Part shown: positions 5,491-7,882 of the stretch, one piece after another
Layout of the letters: each line of letters starts with the position of its first letter
Position numbering within the stretch: position 1 is the first letter of the stretch
Assembly: GCA_947253195.1 (NCBI GenBank)
Contig: CAMXXM010000054.1
Location: 1-7,882 of the forward strand
DNA from: an uncultured Porphyromonas sp.
Lineage (GTDB): Bacteria > Bacteroidota > Bacteroidia > Bacteroidales > Porphyromonadaceae
Length of the DNA: 7,882 nucleotides
Reading direction: 5' to 3'
Notes under the pieces: model-generated
Told to the model about the DNA's origin: nothing
What the model saw: the letters and a program-made list of their open reading frames with translations, nothing else
Databases searched by the model: none
Position numbers and translations under genes: made by a program

Positions 5491-7882
5491 TCACAGACGC
5501 ACTGAGCGGAGGCGAAGCGAATTGAGCACCACCAAGACGGAGCTGAAGGCCATCGCAGCGGCTGACACTGCCGGATCGATCACCACAGAGGTGAATAGTC
5601 CGGCAGCAAGCGGGATCGCAACGATATTGTAGATTGACGCCCAGAGGAAGTTTTCATAGATGATCCGAATGGTCGACTTGGAGAGATGGATGGCGCGCTC
5701 GATGGCAAAGGGAGAGTTGCCGAGGGCGGTCACCTGAGCCACGTCCGTCGCTATATCGCTGCCGTTACCCATAGCAATACTCAGGTCGGCTGAGGCAAGT
5801 GCCGGGGAGTCATTGATCCCGTCGCCCACCATGGCAACTACTCTACCATCCTTGCGTAGGTCATCGACATAGCTCTTCTTGTCAAGTGGGAGCATACCGC
5901 CCTGAGCCTTCTGAATGCCGAGTGGAGCAGCTATGGCATCAACCCGAGCCTGAGTGTCACCGGAGAGGAGGTGTAGCTCCACGCCGGTCCGCTCTCTCAG
6001 GCGACTAAGAGCAATCTCAGTCTCAGGATGCAGCTTATCCTCGAGAGCAAGCAGTGCGAGCAGCTCTCCATCACAGGTGTAGTAGATAAGGGTGCTGTCC
6101 GGATGGAGGCTCTCCAGCTGCTGCATCTCCTCAGTCAAGTCAGGATCGCCGACAAATCGCCGCTGACCTGCCCGATAAGTCTTACCCTTGTAATCGAAAG
6201 CGATCCCCCCCCCGGCAGTCTCCCTTACCTCCAGAGGAAGATCCTCCTCCACTCGGTGACCATACCGAGAGACGATCGCACTCGCAAGCGGGTGCGATGA
6301 CTTCTCCTCTGCCTGCACCAAGAGCGACTTTAGAAGATGGTTATCCTCCGTAGCCCACTTGGCATCAACCACCTTGGGCTGCCCAATGGTGATGGTCCCT
6401 GTCTTATCAAGTACGACATCGGTGACCTTACCCAGCTGCTCTAGAGCGACAGCATCCTTGATCAAGAGGCCATTGCGAGAGGCCTTTCCCATAGCTACGG
6501 TGATGGCGGTCGGGGTCGCCAGCCCAAGGGCACAAGGGCAGGCGATCACCAGGACACTGATGGCGTGATCCAGTCCCCTGAGCCAAGGCTCCGGGGCATC
6601 AGAGCAGAGACCCCAGAGGCATAGGGTAAGGAGTGCGATGACAAGCACAGCGGGGACAAAGACCGAAGCAATCCTATCTGCAATACGCTGAATGGGAGCC
6701 TTACTTGCCTGCGCCCGACGGACGGTGGCAATGATCCTGCCGAGGAGTGTTTTACGCCCCACCTTGGTGGCACGGAGGATGGCAGCCCTGCCAACAGAGA
6801 GAGAGCCAGAGAAAACCTCATCTCCGGCCACCTTCTCCACAGGGATAGGTTCGCCTGTGATACTGCTCTCGTCAAAGGCACCCTCCGAGAGGAGGATGCC
6901 GTCCACAGGCACCCGATCTCCCTTACGGAGCATAACCTCATCCCCTACCCTTAGTTCCTTAATATCGCGACGAACAAAGCTCTCGCCCACCATCACCATA
7001 GCCTCTTGCGGGGCGAGAGACATCAGCTTGCGGAGTGAGTCTGTGGTCCGCCTCTTGGCCCGCTCCTCGATATACCGACCGAGGAGGATAAAGGTCATGA
7101 TCATCCCTATGACATCGAAGTACGTATGCATCAGCCCGACCTGTGCCGGCTCCTCTACAAAAACGAAGCGGATGGTGCTGTAGAGAAAGGCGACAGTAGT
7201 ACTCATAGCGATGAGGGTGTCCATGGTAAAGGATCCCTTGGTGAGCTGCTTCGTCGCCCTACGCACGTAATCCCCTGCAGCATAGATGTAGATAATTGCT
7301 CCAAAGGCAAAGGAGAGAATATAGGTGAGCTTAGGAGAGAGACCGATGCTCTCGTGGGTCATCATCAGCCCCATGGCAACGATGGACAGCACGGCAGTAA
7401 GGACCAGCTTACGGAGCAAAAGGCGAAGAGCGCTCTCCTGCGAGCTCATCAGCTCTCTGTCTTGTATCTCTGCGTCCTCATCGATCAGCATATCGTAGCC
7501 GATGGACCGTACAGCCTCCCGAAGCTTGACTGGAGAGGTCTCTCGATCATCATAGGAGATGAGTGTCCGGCCCTCCATCAGATTGACCTCCGCGTCGCGC
7601 ACGCCCTTTGTTTTGAGGAGCCGCTCCTGCACGGCACTGACACAGGCGGCACAGTGCATCCCCGTCACCGTGAAGAGTCGCTTCTGTGACACCTCTGTCC
7701 CATCGGTGGGGTGAGCAGTGGCACTCTTGGGAGTCTCAGGATTCTCACCGGGCAGCACCAGAGTGTAGCCCGCATCACGCACAGCAAACCCCAGCTCCTC
7801 AGTATCGGTCTGGTCATCATCGTAGATGATCGATACGCGACCATCCTTGAGGGAGACCTCTGCAGACTCCACACCTGAGAGC
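5491..7882 (-). CDS. copA: Cu(+)-exporting P1B-type ATPase, N-terminus outside window
   Basis: Inner-membrane pump expected to export Cu(+) from the cytosol using ATP. The gene runs off the right edge; the visible 796 residues are numbered from the first complete codon. A heavy-metal-binding (HMA) domain enters mid-fold (LSGVESAEVSL) with its CxxC beyond the edge. A second HMA domain follows with GMHCAAC (74-80). Then come TM1-TM2 (about 157-203) and TM3-TM4 (about 219-268), the actuator domain with SITGEP (TGE 342-344), and TM5-TM6 with ACPCALG (CPC 448-450; bases 6532-6540). The catalytic Asp492 is in DKTGT, the SSHPLA motif (His530-Pro531) is in the nucleotide domain, GDGIND is at 686-691, and TM7-TM8 carry YN (751-752) and MAFSS (777-781). 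CPC, YN and MxxSS are the Cu(+) transport signature (type 1B-1) and argue against Zn/Cd pumps. The GTG at 7872 encodes a valine inside the first HMA domain and is not the start. No copper chaperone or regulator gene is visible. Confidence 0.95.
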   Translation of the reverse strand, partial: LSGVESAEVSLKDGRVSIIYDDDQTDTEELGFAVRDAGYTLVLPGENPETPKSATAHPTDGTEVSQKRLFTVTGMHCAACVSAVQERLLKTKGVRDAEVNLMEGRTLISYDDRETSPVKLREAVRSIGYDMLIDEDAEIQDRELMSSQESALRLLLRKLVLTAVLSIVAMGLMMTHESIGLSPKLTYILSFAFGAIIYIYAAGDYVRRATKQLTKGSFTMDTLIAMSTTVAFLYSTIRFVFVEEPAQVGLMHTYFDVIGMIMTFILLGRYIEERAKRRTTDSLRKLMSLAPQEAMVMVGESFVRRDIKELRVGDEVMLRKGDRVPVDGILLSEGAFDESSITGEPIPVEKVAGDEVFSGSLSVGRAAILRATKVGRKTLLGRIIATVRRAQASKAPIQRIADRIASVFVPAVLVIALLTLCLWGLCSDAPEPWLRGLDHAISVLVIACPCALGLATPTAITVAMGKASRNGLLIKDAVALEQLGKVTDVVLDKTGTITIGQPKVVDAKWATEDNHLLKSLLVQAEEKSSHPLASAIVSRYGHRVEEDLPLEVRETAGGGIAFDYKGKTYRAGQRRFVGDPDLTEEMQQLESLHPDSTLIYYTCDGELLALLALEDKLHPETEIALSRLRERTGVELHLLSGDTQARVDAIAAPLGIQKAQGGMLPLDKKSYVDDLRKDGRVVAMVGDGINDSPALASADLSIAMGNGSDIATDVAQVTALGNSPFAIERAIHLSKSTIRIIYENFLWASIYNIVAIPLAAGLFTSVVIDPAVSAAAMAFSSVLVVLNSLRLRSVRL

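Noticed and set aside
5420..5494. GTG at 5494 as start of the ADP-ribosylglycohydrolase, overlapping the copA stop as GTGA
   Set aside because: The extra 24 residues precede the usual family N-terminus MIGAIIGD, are encoded by the palindromes, and the ATG at 5422 has its own ribosome site.
7126..7689. Long open frame on the + strand opposite copA
   Set aside because: It has no recognisable domain and lies fully within well-conserved HMA and membrane-coding sequence of copA. It is a shadow of a GC-rich gene.
7870..7872. GTG as the copA start codon
   Set aside because: The frame continues to the window edge, and the valine lies inside a recognisable HMA domain (LSGVESAEVSL), so the gene is cut by the window.

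Overview
The window looks like ordinary chromosomal DNA from a Bacteroidota bacterium, most likely of the Bacteroidales/Porphyromonas type with a fairly high G+C content. The evidence is indirect. The biotin genes use the BioG variant and have Bacteroidales-like BioF and BioD sequences. Most starts lack a strong Shine-Dalgarno sequence. A TAnnTTTG box, the Bacteroidota -7 promoter element, lies just before the first gene. Genus is a guess. No mobile element, CRISPR array, tRNA or rRNA is visible.

Positions 1-142 are a leader with two short inverted repeats and a candidate promoter. Positions 143-4642 (+ strand) hold a tightly packed biotin operon, bioA-bioF-bioG-bioC-bioD. Neighbouring genes overlap by 4, 10 and about 25 bases, and bioC and bioD are 3 bases apart. 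BioC methylates malonyl-ACP so that fatty-acid enzymes can build a pimeloyl chain, and BioG removes the methyl ester. BioF then makes 7-keto-8-aminopelargonate (KAPA), BioA makes 7,8-diaminopelargonate (DAPA) and BioD makes dethiobiotin. The final enzyme, biotin synthase BioB, is not in the window.

The operon meets two minus-strand genes tail to tail across a 21-base gap (4643-4663). In their own direction of transcription these are a Cu(+)-exporting P1B-type ATPase (7882-5491, its N-terminus beyond the window edge), then an ADP-ribosylglycohydrolase of the DraG/ARH family (5422-4664). The 68 bases between them carry two palindromes built on the same TTGGTA/TACCAA half-site. One of these could also fold as a terminator for the ATPase gene. 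This is the most curious non-coding signal in the window.

I see no undescribed system. The points worth a second look are the paired palindromes, the copper-ATPase/ADP-ribosylglycohydrolase pairing, the bioA leader, and the start choices for bioA and bioC.
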